A stretch of 64,000 nucleotides of DNA from the NCBI GenBank assembly GCA_944326325.1, contig CALVDQ010000005.1, positions 62,001-126,000 on the forward strand, written 5' to 3'. Shown in pieces: positions 1-8,993 of this stretch (its first letter is position 1; each line of letters starts with the position of its first letter). The translations under genes were made by a program, and so were the position numbers. The notes under the pieces were generated by a model. The model was given only the letters and a program-made list of their open reading frames with translations, was not told the origin of the DNA and made no database searches. Origin of the DNA: an uncultured Bacteroidales bacterium. Lineage in GTDB: Bacteria; Bacteroidota; Bacteroidia; Bacteroidales; UBA932.

Positions 1-1183
1 CCTCATATTCGAGGGAAGCCCAGATGAAAGGACCGACAGCCTTGCAATCGTTCTCTATAACAGGTTCACTGAGGTAATACTCATACGTCCCGCTTCTCAT
101 CTCCTTGCCTCCGAGGCCGGCTACCGAGCAGCAGGATGTGATTGAGACAGTGCCGTCCGGATTCTCCCTGACGAATGTATCTATGAATTTCCGGTACAGT
201 TCCCTGGAATAGGCACGCCATCCGGAAGGAAGCCATCCCTGGCGGACACCTTTCAGATAAGAATACACGAACATGGCAGAGGCGGTAGCCTCGATATAGT
301 TGCCAGGCTGTCCAGGACAGTCGAGCACCTGGTACCACATCCCCGTCTCCGGATCAGCATATTCACGAATGTGTTCCATGATATACCGGAACCGGTCTAT
401 CAGCGTATCCCTGCCCGGGTGATCATCAGGCAGATAATCAATGGTTTCAGCCAAGGCCATGGCATACCATCCGCAAGCCCTTCCCCAGGCATGCGCAGAC
501 TGTCCTGTCAGGGAATCCGCCCAGAACATGGACGCGGATTCGTCCCACGCATGGCGGAACAGTCCTGTCTGCGGATCGTATGTGTGCCTGGATGCCACTT
601 CAAAATGGTTGCAAATATCACTGAAGAGGGAGTCCCTTTCAGCTTTCGGGGAAAACCGCTTCGTATACTCCGCATAGAACGGCTGGGCCATGTATAGCCC
701 GTCCAGCCATACCTGGTGAGGGTATATCTGCTTGTGCCAGAATGCACCTTCCTCTGTCCTCGGCTGAGTGTCAAGCTGCTCCCTGAGTTTCCTCAGGACA
801 CGGCGGTACTTCTGGTCACCTGTCGCATAGTAGAGACGGTAATAGATGCGTCCGGGACAGATATGGTCAAGGTTATAGTTCTCCTTCTTGTAGGTCACCA
901 CATTGCCGTCCCCGTCAGCCATGGTGTCCGCCCAGGCCTTCACATAGTCGGCGGCATACGGGAGGGAATACCTGTCAGCCACATCGAGGAATGAAAGAAG
1001 CTCGAGTCCGGTTGTGTAGTTCCACTTCAGGCTGCCTTTCCTTCCGTCAAGCCATGTAGCCTGCGGATTCCTGAGCATTTCGGAGTCCATCATCCTTACG
1101 GAATAAGGCGCGTCTCCGTCCGAGGCGGCAACGGCCGGCGGCAGCGTCATGAGGGCAGCCGCCAAGATGGGTAAATATCTCAT
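1..1183 (-). CDS. GH105 unsaturated rhamnogalacturonyl/galacturonyl hydrolase (3' end cut by window)
   Basis: Translating the minus strand from the ATG at 1183 gives an open frame of 394 residues that runs off the window edge. It begins with a hydrophobic signal peptide (MRYLPILAAALMTLPPAVAA), so export is likely. Family marks of GH105 are visible: YNLDH, the VWLDGLYMA block with the candidate catalytic Asp, HAWGRACGW, and close to the edge LSEPVIENDCKAVGPF. GH105 enzymes remove the unsaturated uronic acid that pectin lyases leave at the non-reducing end. The start lies 3 bases after the stop of the regulator gene upstream, so it is the last visible gene of that operon. Since the conserved C-terminal block is already present, only a few codons are probably missing. 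Exact substrate (rhamnogalacturonan or homogalacturonan fragments) is not decidable. Confidence 0.88.
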   Translation of the reverse strand, partial: MRYLPILAAALMTLPPAVAASDGDAPYSVRMMDSEMLRNPQATWLDGRKGSLKWNYTTGLELLSFLDVADRYSLPYAADYVKAWADTMADGDGNVVTYKKENYNLDHICPGRIYYRLYYATGDQKYRRVLRKLREQLDTQPRTEEGAFWHKQIYPHQVWLDGLYMAQPFYAEYTKRFSPKAERDSLFSDICNHFEVASRHTYDPQTGLFRHAWDESASMFWADSLTGQSAHAWGRACGWYAMALAETIDYLPDDHPGRDTLIDRFRYIMEHIREYADPETGMWYQVLDCPGQPGNYIEATASAMFVYSYLKGVRQGWLPSGWRAYSRELYRKFIDTFVRENPDGTVSITSCCSVAGLGGKEMRSGTYEYYLSEPVIENDCKAVGPFIWASLEYE

Positions 1184-1186
1184 AGT

Positions 1187-4100
1187 TCAATTCGATTTAT
1201 GTTCTTTCATATAATCCAGCGGGGAAATGCCGAAATGTTTCTTGAAGGAGCGGCTGAAATATCCCGGATCCGAGAATCCTACCTTGTAGCAGGTTTCCGA
1301 TACGGAATACTGCCCGCTCTTCAGATAATAGGTAGCCTTCTCGAGCCTGAAATCCTGTATGAGTTCCACAGGAGACTTGCCCGTAAGCCCCTTTATCTTG
1401 TTGTACATCGAAGTCCTGCCCATGCCCACGTATGCCGCAAGCTGGTCAACGGTCACTTCCGCATCCGATACATTGCCTTCCAGCCATGCCATGACCTTCT
1501 TGATCAGACTTTCATCCCTGTCGGTAATGATTATCTCGTCCGGACGGATCTCGACCTTGGCATTCTTTTTCGCGCCCGGTTCTGCCCCGGCATGGGAATA
1601 CATGGATATCAGGGTACGCCTGCGCTCCATGAGATTGTCGATCCTCGCCGACAGCAGCTCCATAGTGAAAGGCTTCGATATATAGCCGTCCACCCCGTAC
1701 TTCATCGCCTTGAGATGGGTATCGTTCTCGTGGCGCGCGGTAATCATTATTATAGGAATATGGCTCGTGTTGAAGTCGTTGCGGATATGGTTGACAAGGG
1801 CGATACCGTCCATCTGGGGCATCATCAGGTCCGTTATTATGATATCAGGCATCCAGCCCTGGTCAATCAGGGCGAGGGCCTCGACACCGTTCGACGCATC
1901 GCGGACCTCATACCTGTTTATCAGGGAATTGTAGATATAGATCCTCAGTTCGGCATTGTCCTCCACAACCATCACTTTCAACGCATTGTCCGGATGGGTC
2001 GGCTTTACCTTGTACTTGTTCAGGCCATAGGACTCTGTCTTGTCGGCAGAAGCCGAAGAGTCGACTATACGGTAAGAGCCTTCGCTGAAATGTTCCTTGC
2101 CCAGTGGAAGGCTCACGTAGAATCTCGAACCGTGTCCCTTCTCGCTCTCCACCCATATCCTTCCGTTGTGGACATCCGCTATTTCCTTGCAGAATGAAAG
2201 ACCTATTCCGCTGCTGGCGACACCGTTAAAGGAGGTGCCCGATGTCGAGATGAAAGGCTCGAAAATAGCGGACTGCCTGTCTTTAGGCACTCCTATACCG
2301 TTATCCTTCACCATGATAGTAAAATCCTGGGCCCCGTCCTTGTAGAAGATGGCAACCTCGATCCGACCTCCATCTGCCGTATACTTGAAGGCATTGGATA
2401 TCAGATTATAGATCAAAGCCTCTATCCTCACGGAATCGCCCCATACCGTCAGCGAATCCACCGAATGCGTGAGTACGAGCTCCATGTGACGCTCGACGGA
2501 CATATCCTTGAAGTCATCATATACCTGCCTGACCAGTTGGACGATATCTATCTGACTGATGTTCAGCTGGATCTTACCCCTTACGATACGCCTTATGTCC
2601 AGGAGCTGGTTCACCAGCGTCATCATACGCCGGGAATTCTTGTAGACAAGGTTGACACTGTATTCATCGGGAGATCCCGGAGGCATCTTGCTCTTGATGT
2701 CCTCTATCCCGCCGAGTATGAGGGTAAGAGGAGTCCTGAGTTCATGGGAGATATTCGTGAAGAACCGGCCTTTCAGGTCATTCAGACCTTCCTGCAGGGC
2801 GACGTCGTTCTTAAGTTTCACGGAAGTGACAAACATCCTTACAAGGATCAGAACCACCGCCAGCGCAACGAGACAGTACAGGGTTATCGCCCACCAGGAA
2901 GCCCATGGATGCGGCTTTACCCTCAGGTCCACAGATACGGTCTGGGGATCGGAATAGCCTTCCTCGGTAGAAGCGGACACCATGAAGACATAATGTCCGG
3001 CAGGTATCCTGGAATAAGAGACCGAAGTATTCCCGTCAGCTGCAATCCAGCCCTTGTTATAGCCTTTAAGGGTATAGGAATATCTGACGTTACCCTGTAT
3101 CTTGAAGTTCAGGGAAGCGAAATCGAAAGTGAAGAAAGAGTAGTCATGCGGGATGACCAGCCTGTCGGACACCGGACGCCGCGTCCCGTCCACCGTGATT
3201 CCGGAGATGACCGGACGCTTGTTTTCCGGCTCATAGGTGAATACATCCGGATCAATATGGTAGACATTGTTCAGGGTCCCGAAGATGATCGTCCCGTCCA
3301 GAAGTCTCGCGCAGGTGGCTTCGCTGAACGTCGTGGATACCACTCCGTAATATTTGGAATAGTTCACTACGGATTTGTCATCCCTGGAAACCTTGGCGAT
3401 CCCGTTCTCCGTAGAAAGCCATATATCCCCCTTGTCATCATCTACCGCGGAAAGGACGATATTGCTGCTCAGTCCTTCATTCCTGCCCACTATGTCGAAT
3501 ACCGGACCGCCATTGCTGAAATCTATCCTGTTCAGCCCGCCTCCGAAGGTACAAAGCCATGTGTCACCGGACCTGTCGGTAAAGATGTAGATAATATCAT
3601 TGTTCCCCAGGGAGCGTATGTCTCCCGGTATCTTCCTTACCGTATGGAAGACCGTCAGTTCAGGATTGTCATCAGGATAAAACCATATCAGGCCGCCTAT
3701 CGTGGCTGCAAGCATCCTCCCGTCAGGCATACAGTGGACATAACGGACCTTCTCCCCCATATCGAGAGGATAATTCGGGAAATGGCGGTAGACAGTAAAG
3801 AAACTGTCGCTTTCAGTGTTCTCGAGCACGGAAAGCCCGCCTCCGTAGGTACCTACCCAAAGCCGGCCGGAACTGTCCTGGGCTACTGAATAGACATCGT
3901 CTGAACTTATGGAATTATTGTCGGAAGGATCATGGACAAAATGTTTCTCTACCCTGTAGCCTCCTTTCTCCGTCCTTCCGAGTTTCAGAAGTCCGTCCCC
4001 CTTGGTCCCGAGCCATATATCGCCGCTGTCATCCTCGAATATGGAGTAGATGACGCCATAGCCTTCAGAGCCTCTGATTTTCCTGCACGAGGACATATCC

Positions 4101-5488
4101 GGAGTATAGACAAACAGTTCCCGGCTCTTTGTCGCGACCCAGACCTGCCCCCTGCTGTCAGTAAGGGCCGCCCTCACCTCGGCGGAGGATACCGGGTCGG
4201 AAGATTCGGACGGAGGGACTATCACCTCGACCCTTGGGGTGATGACAGTGGCCCTCTCCAGCCCGCGCTTGACGGTGGAGAACCAGAGCACTCCGGAATC
4301 ATCCACGGTATAGCAGGCAACCCCGTTCATGAAACGGCAGTCAGGGTGTTCCTTGACATTGTTCAGGGGTATGATAGTGTCGGACTCCCGGTCGTAATAC
4401 CCGAATCCGTAATTGTTCATCTTTATCCACAGCCGGCCGTCCTGCTCGACCACCCTTGCAAGCGTATCCGCATAATAAGACATGACGTTACGGCTGTGCC
4501 TGTAATTCTTGAAAGCTTTCGTTTCCGGATTCCAGGACGTTATCCCGGTACGGTCGGTGACAATCCAGAGCATGCCGCCGGAATCCGGGAACAGATACCT
4601 TACACGGCCGATGTCCCCTTTATGATAAACGGCAGAGAAATCCGAAGTATCCACTGAAGCGATTGTACCGCCGCTGAAACCGACGAAAAGCTCCCTCCTG
4701 TCATCCTTTCCGGTGACCGTTATGGAAACAGCCGGCCCCGCAGCCGTGTCATACCTGTAATGTGACCGTTCTCCGGTCACCTTGTCGATGGAGACCATCT
4801 CCGATGCCGAGGAAAAGACAAGCTTGTTCCCGAATTCGACGAAGCCGGTGAAATCGGGATTCCTCGAAAGGATGGCCGGGACACCGTTCCTGACCGCAGC
4901 CACCCCGGATTCCGACACGACGTAGATATTCCCCGAGGAATCCTCGAAAATCTCCTTGATTTCCTTGCCGATGACACTGTCCGAGACATTGAAGAATATC
5001 TGCGGGACCAGGTCCGGACCGAGCTTGTACAGTCCGATTCCGGACAATGCTATCCATGCATTGCCTGCCTTGTCGCAATGGTATCTGTCCACCCGCGCCT
5101 TGGCCAGTTCCGGGCTGATATCCCCCGGCACCGCAAGGAACTTTTCGGTACTGGAATCGAAACGGAAGATAGAGTTGTCGTAGGCTGTAACCCAAAGGTA
5201 GCCGCAGGCATCTTCCGAAAGTGACAGTATCCTGTTATGGGACAGGTTGGAATAATCCCCCGGCTGGACCGTGTAGTTCACGAAACGGTTCCCGTCAAAA
5301 CGGTTGAGTCCATACCATGTGGAAACCCAGATATACCCGTTCCTGTCCTGCAGGATCTGGCTTATGTAGTTGTGAGAAAGGCCGTCATCAGAAGAATAGT
5401 GGTCGAAAAGACAGTCCAGTGGCGCCGCGGCAGTCCGCAACGCCACTGAAGCTGCAATCATGACGGCTATATATCGCTTCAGTCCCAT
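1187..5488 (-). CDS. Hybrid two-component system sensor/regulator (HTCS)
   Basis: A single protein of 1433 residues carries a whole signalling chain. A signal peptide (MGLKRYIAVMIAASVALRTAAA) leads into a periplasmic sensor of repeated two-component propeller motifs (for example DRNGYIWVSTWYGLNRFDG), then a Y_Y_Y domain, a membrane helix near residues 864-890, a HisKA domain with SHELRTP (His915), an ATPase domain (NLISNAFKYT, GIGLSF), a receiver domain with Asp1220 in TDLMMPQMDG, and a C-terminal AraC-type helix-turn-helix near 1330-1433. Such proteins in Bacteroidota sense an oligosaccharide and switch on the neighbouring degradation genes; here the ligand is inferred to be an oligogalacturonide. 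The ATG at 5488 is chosen because it begins the signal peptide; the open frame extends 26 codons further upstream. It follows the esterase gene by 13 bases. Confidence 0.95.
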   Translation of the reverse strand: MGLKRYIAVMIAASVALRTAAAPLDCLFDHYSSDDGLSHNYISQILQDRNGYIWVSTWYGLNRFDGNRFVNYTVQPGDYSNLSHNRILSLSEDACGYLWVTAYDNSIFRFDSSTEKFLAVPGDISPELAKARVDRYHCDKAGNAWIALSGIGLYKLGPDLVPQIFFNVSDSVIGKEIKEIFEDSSGNIYVVSESGVAAVRNGVPAILSRNPDFTGFVEFGNKLVFSSASEMVSIDKVTGERSHYRYDTAAGPAVSITVTGKDDRRELFVGFSGGTIASVDTSDFSAVYHKGDIGRVRYLFPDSGGMLWIVTDRTGITSWNPETKAFKNYRHSRNVMSYYADTLARVVEQDGRLWIKMNNYGFGYYDRESDTIIPLNNVKEHPDCRFMNGVACYTVDDSGVLWFSTVKRGLERATVITPRVEVIVPPSESSDPVSSAEVRAALTDSRGQVWVATKSRELFVYTPDMSSCRKIRGSEGYGVIYSIFEDDSGDIWLGTKGDGLLKLGRTEKGGYRVEKHFVHDPSDNNSISSDDVYSVAQDSSGRLWVGTYGGGLSVLENTESDSFFTVYRHFPNYPLDMGEKVRYVHCMPDGRMLAATIGGLIWFYPDDNPELTVFHTVRKIPGDIRSLGNNDIIYIFTDRSGDTWLCTFGGGLNRIDFSNGGPVFDIVGRNEGLSSNIVLSAVDDDKGDIWLSTENGIAKVSRDDKSVVNYSKYYGVVSTTFSEATCARLLDGTIIFGTLNNVYHIDPDVFTYEPENKRPVISGITVDGTRRPVSDRLVIPHDYSFFTFDFASLNFKIQGNVRYSYTLKGYNKGWIAADGNTSVSYSRIPAGHYVFMVSASTEEGYSDPQTVSVDLRVKPHPWASWWAITLYCLVALAVVLILVRMFVTSVKLKNDVALQEGLNDLKGRFFTNISHELRTPLTLILGGIEDIKSKMPPGSPDEYSVNLVYKNSRRMMTLVNQLLDIRRIVRGKIQLNISQIDIVQLVRQVYDDFKDMSVERHMELVLTHSVDSLTVWGDSVRIEALIYNLISNAFKYTADGGRIEVAIFYKDGAQDFTIMVKDNGIGVPKDRQSAIFEPFISTSGTSFNGVASSGIGLSFCKEIADVHNGRIWVESEKGHGSRFYVSLPLGKEHFSEGSYRIVDSSASADKTESYGLNKYKVKPTHPDNALKVMVVEDNAELRIYIYNSLINRYEVRDASNGVEALALIDQGWMPDIIITDLMMPQMDGIALVNHIRNDFNTSHIPIIMITARHENDTHLKAMKYGVDGYISKPFTMELLSARIDNLMERRRTLISMYSHAGAEPGAKKNAKVEIRPDEIIITDRDESLIKKVMAWLEGNVSDAEVTVDQLAAYVGMGRTSMYNKIKGLTGKSPVELIQDFRLEKATYYLKSGQYSVSETCYKVGFSDPGYFSRSFKKHFGISPLDYMKEHKSN

Positions 5489-5501
5489 ATTCGAATATAC
5501 A

Positions 5502-7178
5502 TCAGAATACCTTGAAATACCAGTCTCCGGCAGGTCCGAGGACATTTTCCGGAGTATATGCCGCAAGCTGCCCCGGTTTCAGGGTGTGTGACCAGGAGAC
5601 GCGCTCCCTGGAAGAAGCTGCACCCGGACCGTAATTTCCGTACTCGGCATAGAAAGAGGTCTTTTCCGCATCAGGCTTGTTCCAGTTATGCCAGCCTTCT
5701 CTGAGGATATGGTCCCCCAGTTCGCACTCCAGGAACACTGTCCTTGCGTATGGGCGCCATGGACGCCCGAGATAGACTCTCGTCGCCTTTTCATTGTGTA
5801 TGAGGCGGCAGTGGCGGAACACATAGCCCCATTTCTGGCCGCGTGGCGTGGAAGCAGCTGTGACATAGCTGTTTTTCTTACTCATTATCACGCAGTTCTC
5901 AAACCATGCGGTAGAAAACCCGAAGATGAAGTCAGTCGTACCTTCTATCCAGCAGTCCCTGAAGAACTGGCGCTGTCCCGGACCGAAAGTGTAGACCGTG
6001 TCCTGGTTCGCGACGAAACGGCAATTGATGAAGGCCACCCTGTCACCGTTGACAGTGATGGCGCAGGCCTGAGCTATTTCCTTGGAATCACCGGCCGTAT
6101 TCTCGAAGGTCAGGTTCTCGGCAAGGAAGTCATTGGCATGGAGGAATACGGTCGAAGTGGCGGAAGTCCCCATCTCGTAACCAGTAGAGCCTTTCTTCAA
6201 GGCATAGTCATCCCACGTGATGACGGTATTCCCGGGATCGTCGCCTATGAGATGCAGTTTCTCCTTGTTCGCAGGAATCGTCAGCTTTTCACGGTAGACT
6301 CCTTTCCTTATGCGGATCCGGGTTTCGTCCTGCTTGCAGTAGTCCGGTGCGGCATTCACGGCTTCCTGTACCGTAAAGAAGTCGCCGCTTCCATCCTTAG
6401 CCACAACGAAATCGGACTCCGACAGATGGCTCCCGAGTTCCGGGATGACCTCCACGATCGCAGGCAGAAGCAGCTCCACTATCTTTCTCGCCCCGGCCAC
6501 GTTGGTATGGGTATTGTCGGTCAGTCCGTCCGGATGCCTCGGACAGGTTCCCTTTTCAATCCACATATAATATTTCCGTGAAGCTTCATCCCCTATTGAT
6601 TCCAGCCATTCCTGGGTGATGGCATTGGCATCTATCACCGGCAGCCCGTATTCCCCTGCAACCTGGAAGACAGCTTCAGGATAGTCTCCGTGGCAGTCTT
6701 TCTGAAGTTTCCCGTCGGCATCGAACCACCTTCTTGAAACAGGAGTGAAAAGTACAGGTTTCGCACCGGTTTCAAGGGCAAAGTCTATGAATTTCCTGAG
6801 ATTCTCCTGATACTCACCGAATGCCGGGGCGTACCTTTCCGGATCATCGGCCTTGGAATCATTGTGCCCGAACTGGATGAACAGCCAGTCCCCCGGCTTA
6901 AGATCCGCCTTTACCTTGTCCCAAAGTCCCCTGCTGATGAAGCTCCTGGTGCTTCTGCCGTTCTGCGCATAATTGTACACGAGGACGGAAGTGTCCAGAT
7001 GGGAAGGCAGACGCTGGCCCCATCCCCTTTCCGGATTCTGTCCGGAAAGATCCTTGTCTGCCATGGTCGAGTCGCCCATCAGCCTAAGGGTAATTTTCTG
7101 TCCGGAATCCTGTCCTGCGCCGGGAAGGCTCAGGAACAGGAAGGCGGACATCCAAAACGCAATATAACGGTTTATCAT
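5502..7178 (-). CDS. Pectin esterase fusion: CE12 rhamnogalacturonan acetylesterase + CE8 pectin methylesterase
   Basis: Two esterases are joined in 558 residues behind a signal peptide. Residues about 27-250 are an SGNH hydrolase of the rhamnogalacturonan acetylesterase type: GDST (nucleophile Ser37), NGRS (Asn73), GHND (Asn106) and DNTH (Asp221/His224). Residues about 256-550 are a right-handed beta-helix pectin methylesterase: FVVAKDGSGDF, Gln370, ANQDTVY (Gln392, Asp393), GTTDFIFG (Asp416) and LGRPW (Arg472, Trp474). All expected catalytic residues are present in both halves. The likely job is to strip acetyl and methyl esters from pectin so that the polygalacturonase next door can cut it. 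The start overlaps the stop of the GH28 gene as ATGA, which suggests translational coupling. Confidence 0.93.
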   Translation of the reverse strand: MINRYIAFWMSAFLFLSLPGAGQDSGQKITLRLMGDSTMADKDLSGQNPERGWGQRLPSHLDTSVLVYNYAQNGRSTRSFISRGLWDKVKADLKPGDWLFIQFGHNDSKADDPERYAPAFGEYQENLRKFIDFALETGAKPVLFTPVSRRWFDADGKLQKDCHGDYPEAVFQVAGEYGLPVIDANAITQEWLESIGDEASRKYYMWIEKGTCPRHPDGLTDNTHTNVAGARKIVELLLPAIVEVIPELGSHLSESDFVVAKDGSGDFFTVQEAVNAAPDYCKQDETRIRIRKGVYREKLTIPANKEKLHLIGDDPGNTVITWDDYALKKGSTGYEMGTSATSTVFLHANDFLAENLTFENTAGDSKEIAQACAITVNGDRVAFINCRFVANQDTVYTFGPGQRQFFRDCWIEGTTDFIFGFSTAWFENCVIMSKKNSYVTAASTPRGQKWGYVFRHCRLIHNEKATRVYLGRPWRPYARTVFLECELGDHILREGWHNWNKPDAEKTSFYAEYGNYGPGAASSRERVSWSHTLKPGQLAAYTPENVLGPAGDWYFKVF

Positions 7179-8794
7179 TTCAGTATAACATTTTCATTTT
7201 TATGCTGGTATATCTCCAGTGAGGATCCTGAGGCATCCGAACACCCTTCTATGGTAACATTCCTGCAGTTGGCCACCACGAACCCTATCCCATCGCTCTG
7301 CCGTATGTTCACATTCCTGAGTTCGACCCCGTCGGAATAACGGATATCAGCCCCCTTGTCCGCCACGATACTGCAGTCGGAAATGCGTATCCCGGAGATA
7401 TTCTTCTCTGGTATTCCGTTGAAATACATGGCTCTTCCTGCTCCGTTGCAGGTAATGTCACGGATATATATGTCCCTGAATTCCGGTGTCGTCTCGTCAG
7501 CAGGCACATACTCTATGTCATATCCGGAAGGCTGGCCGTCCTCGGCAGCCTCGACCGCCGATTTTCCTCCATAATGAAGATCAAACAGAAGCGGTTCCGT
7601 CGGGATGTCGGTCATCACGATGTCCTCTATATGGATATTCCTCACCACCCCTCCGCGGCCGCGGCAGCTCTTGAACCTGAGTCCGACATCAGTACCGAGG
7701 AAACTGCAGTCCGTCACGGATATGTTCTCCACTCCTCCGGACATCTCGCTCCCTACCACGAAACCGCCATGCCCGTGGAAAACAGTACATTTGTCGACTA
7801 TCAGGTTACGGCACGGCATGGCACGGCGGCGGCCGTCCTCGTCCTTGCCGGATTTTATGCAGATGGCATCATCCCCCACATCGAAAGTGGAGTTTATCAG
7901 AATAACATCCTCGCATGAATCTATGTCTATGCCGTCCCCGTTCTGGGAATACCAGGGATTCCTGACCGTAATGTTGTCAATGATGACGTTCCTGCACATA
8001 AGGGGATGGATGTTCCAGCACGGGGAATTCTGGAAAAGCACGTCCTCGAGCAGTACGTTCTCGCAATTCTTCAGCCCCACGAGCACAGGACGCAGATAAG
8101 TCTTGACCGACTCCCATTCCTCATCGGTCTTGAGTCCTTGCGGCACATTGAAGGCGTCGCTCACGACAGACCCCCTGTAGGATGTGGAGTCCGGATACCA
8201 TACCGAGCCTGTCTCATCCGTGAATCCACCGGAAGCAAGCAGTTCTTTCCACTGCGAGTCTGTCATCTTTGACCTTTTCACCTGTCTCCACGAGTCTCCG
8301 GAACCGTCTATCGTCCCGCCGCCTGTGATGGAAATGTTCCTGGCACCGTCCGCATTGAGCGGAGGAAGGCACCTTCTGGTATCAAGACCCTCGAATACGG
8401 TTTCTATTATCGGATAGAGATCCCTGTCCGGGGAAAAAAGTATAACGGCGTTATGTGTGACATGCAGGTCGATATTGTCCTTGAGCGTGACAGGACCGGT
8501 CAGCCATATCCCTTCCGGAACGACGAGACGCCCTCCTCCGAGAGATGAAAGATGGTCGATAGCCTCCCTGAAAGCCTCCGTATTCATGGCTATCCCGTCA
8601 CCTATACCTCCGAAATCAGTGAGCAGCACCTCCCTGTCCGGGATCTGCGGGCGGACAAGCCTTTCCATCTCAAACGGAAGATTCTCGTACAGGTAATCGA
8701 ACTCCGAAGATGCTCCGCTGCAACCCTCGAGCATCAGCAGAACAGAGAGCACCGGTGCAACCCCGGACATCAGTTTTGTTATTCCCGCCTTCAT
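7175..8794 (-). CDS. GH28 polygalacturonase-type glycoside hydrolase (lipoprotein)
   Basis: The 539-residue protein starts with a lipoprotein signal (lipobox LEGC, Cys25), so it is probably anchored in a membrane facing the periplasm or the surface. It then shows the parallel beta-helix of GH28. The four family motifs are there: NGDGIDID (Asp287, Asp290), GDD (Asp308, Asp309), HGHGG (His340) and RFK (Arg373, Lys375). GH28 enzymes hydrolyse alpha-1,4 galacturonosyl links; whether this one works from the chain end or inside cannot be read. It is the first gene of the operon GH28, esterase, HTCS, GH105; a Bacteroidota -7 element stands 28 bases upstream. Confidence 0.92.
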   Translation of the reverse strand: MKAGITKLMSGVAPVLSVLLMLEGCSGASSEFDYLYENLPFEMERLVRPQIPDREVLLTDFGGIGDGIAMNTEAFREAIDHLSSLGGGRLVVPEGIWLTGPVTLKDNIDLHVTHNAVILFSPDRDLYPIIETVFEGLDTRRCLPPLNADGARNISITGGGTIDGSGDSWRQVKRSKMTDSQWKELLASGGFTDETGSVWYPDSTSYRGSVVSDAFNVPQGLKTDEEWESVKTYLRPVLVGLKNCENVLLEDVLFQNSPCWNIHPLMCRNVIIDNITVRNPWYSQNGDGIDIDSCEDVILINSTFDVGDDAICIKSGKDEDGRRRAMPCRNLIVDKCTVFHGHGGFVVGSEMSGGVENISVTDCSFLGTDVGLRFKSCRGRGGVVRNIHIEDIVMTDIPTEPLLFDLHYGGKSAVEAAEDGQPSGYDIEYVPADETTPEFRDIYIRDITCNGAGRAMYFNGIPEKNISGIRISDCSIVADKGADIRYSDGVELRNVNIRQSDGIGFVVANCRNVTIEGCSDASGSSLEIYQHKNENVILK

Positions 8795-8821
8795 GATTAA
8801 TTACGTGGTTTTGGTTTTCTG

Positions 8822-8829
8822 CAAAAATA
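8822..8829 (-). promoter_or_regulatory. Putative -7 element for the GH28 operon
   Basis: The minus strand reads TATTTTTG here, a match to the Bacteroidota -7 consensus TAnnTTTG, with the GH28 start 28 bases downstream. No TTTG is found at the -33 spacing, as is common for genes that need an activator. The box is flanked by TGC and GCA arms that form a small palindrome. Confidence 0.4.
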
Positions 8830-8921
8830 GCAGCCGGACACGACACGGTAGGGGATTTTTTGCCGTTTTCCAATGATTATTTGTCGGAAGGTCCGGTTCC
8901 GAGGCCTGGAGGCAATGAAAA

Positions 8922-8956
8922 GCGGAGGACATACCGTACAAGTAAATATCCTCCGC
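8922..8956 (-). terminator. Intrinsic terminator after the DUF4861 gene
   Basis: On the minus strand GCGGAGGA (8956-8949) pairs perfectly with TCCTCCGC (8929-8922), followed by TTTT. It starts 38 bases after the DUF4861 stop codon and separates the kduI-kduD-DUF4861 operon from the GH28 operon. Confidence 0.65.
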
Positions 8957-8993
8957 AAAATATGATAAAGGTTATAGTTGCAAGTATCCGCCG

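Noticed and set aside
2465..3889. Open frame of 474 codons opposite the HTCS gene
   Set aside because: It lies wholly antisense to a well-supported gene, has no family features and reflects the codon pattern of the real strand.
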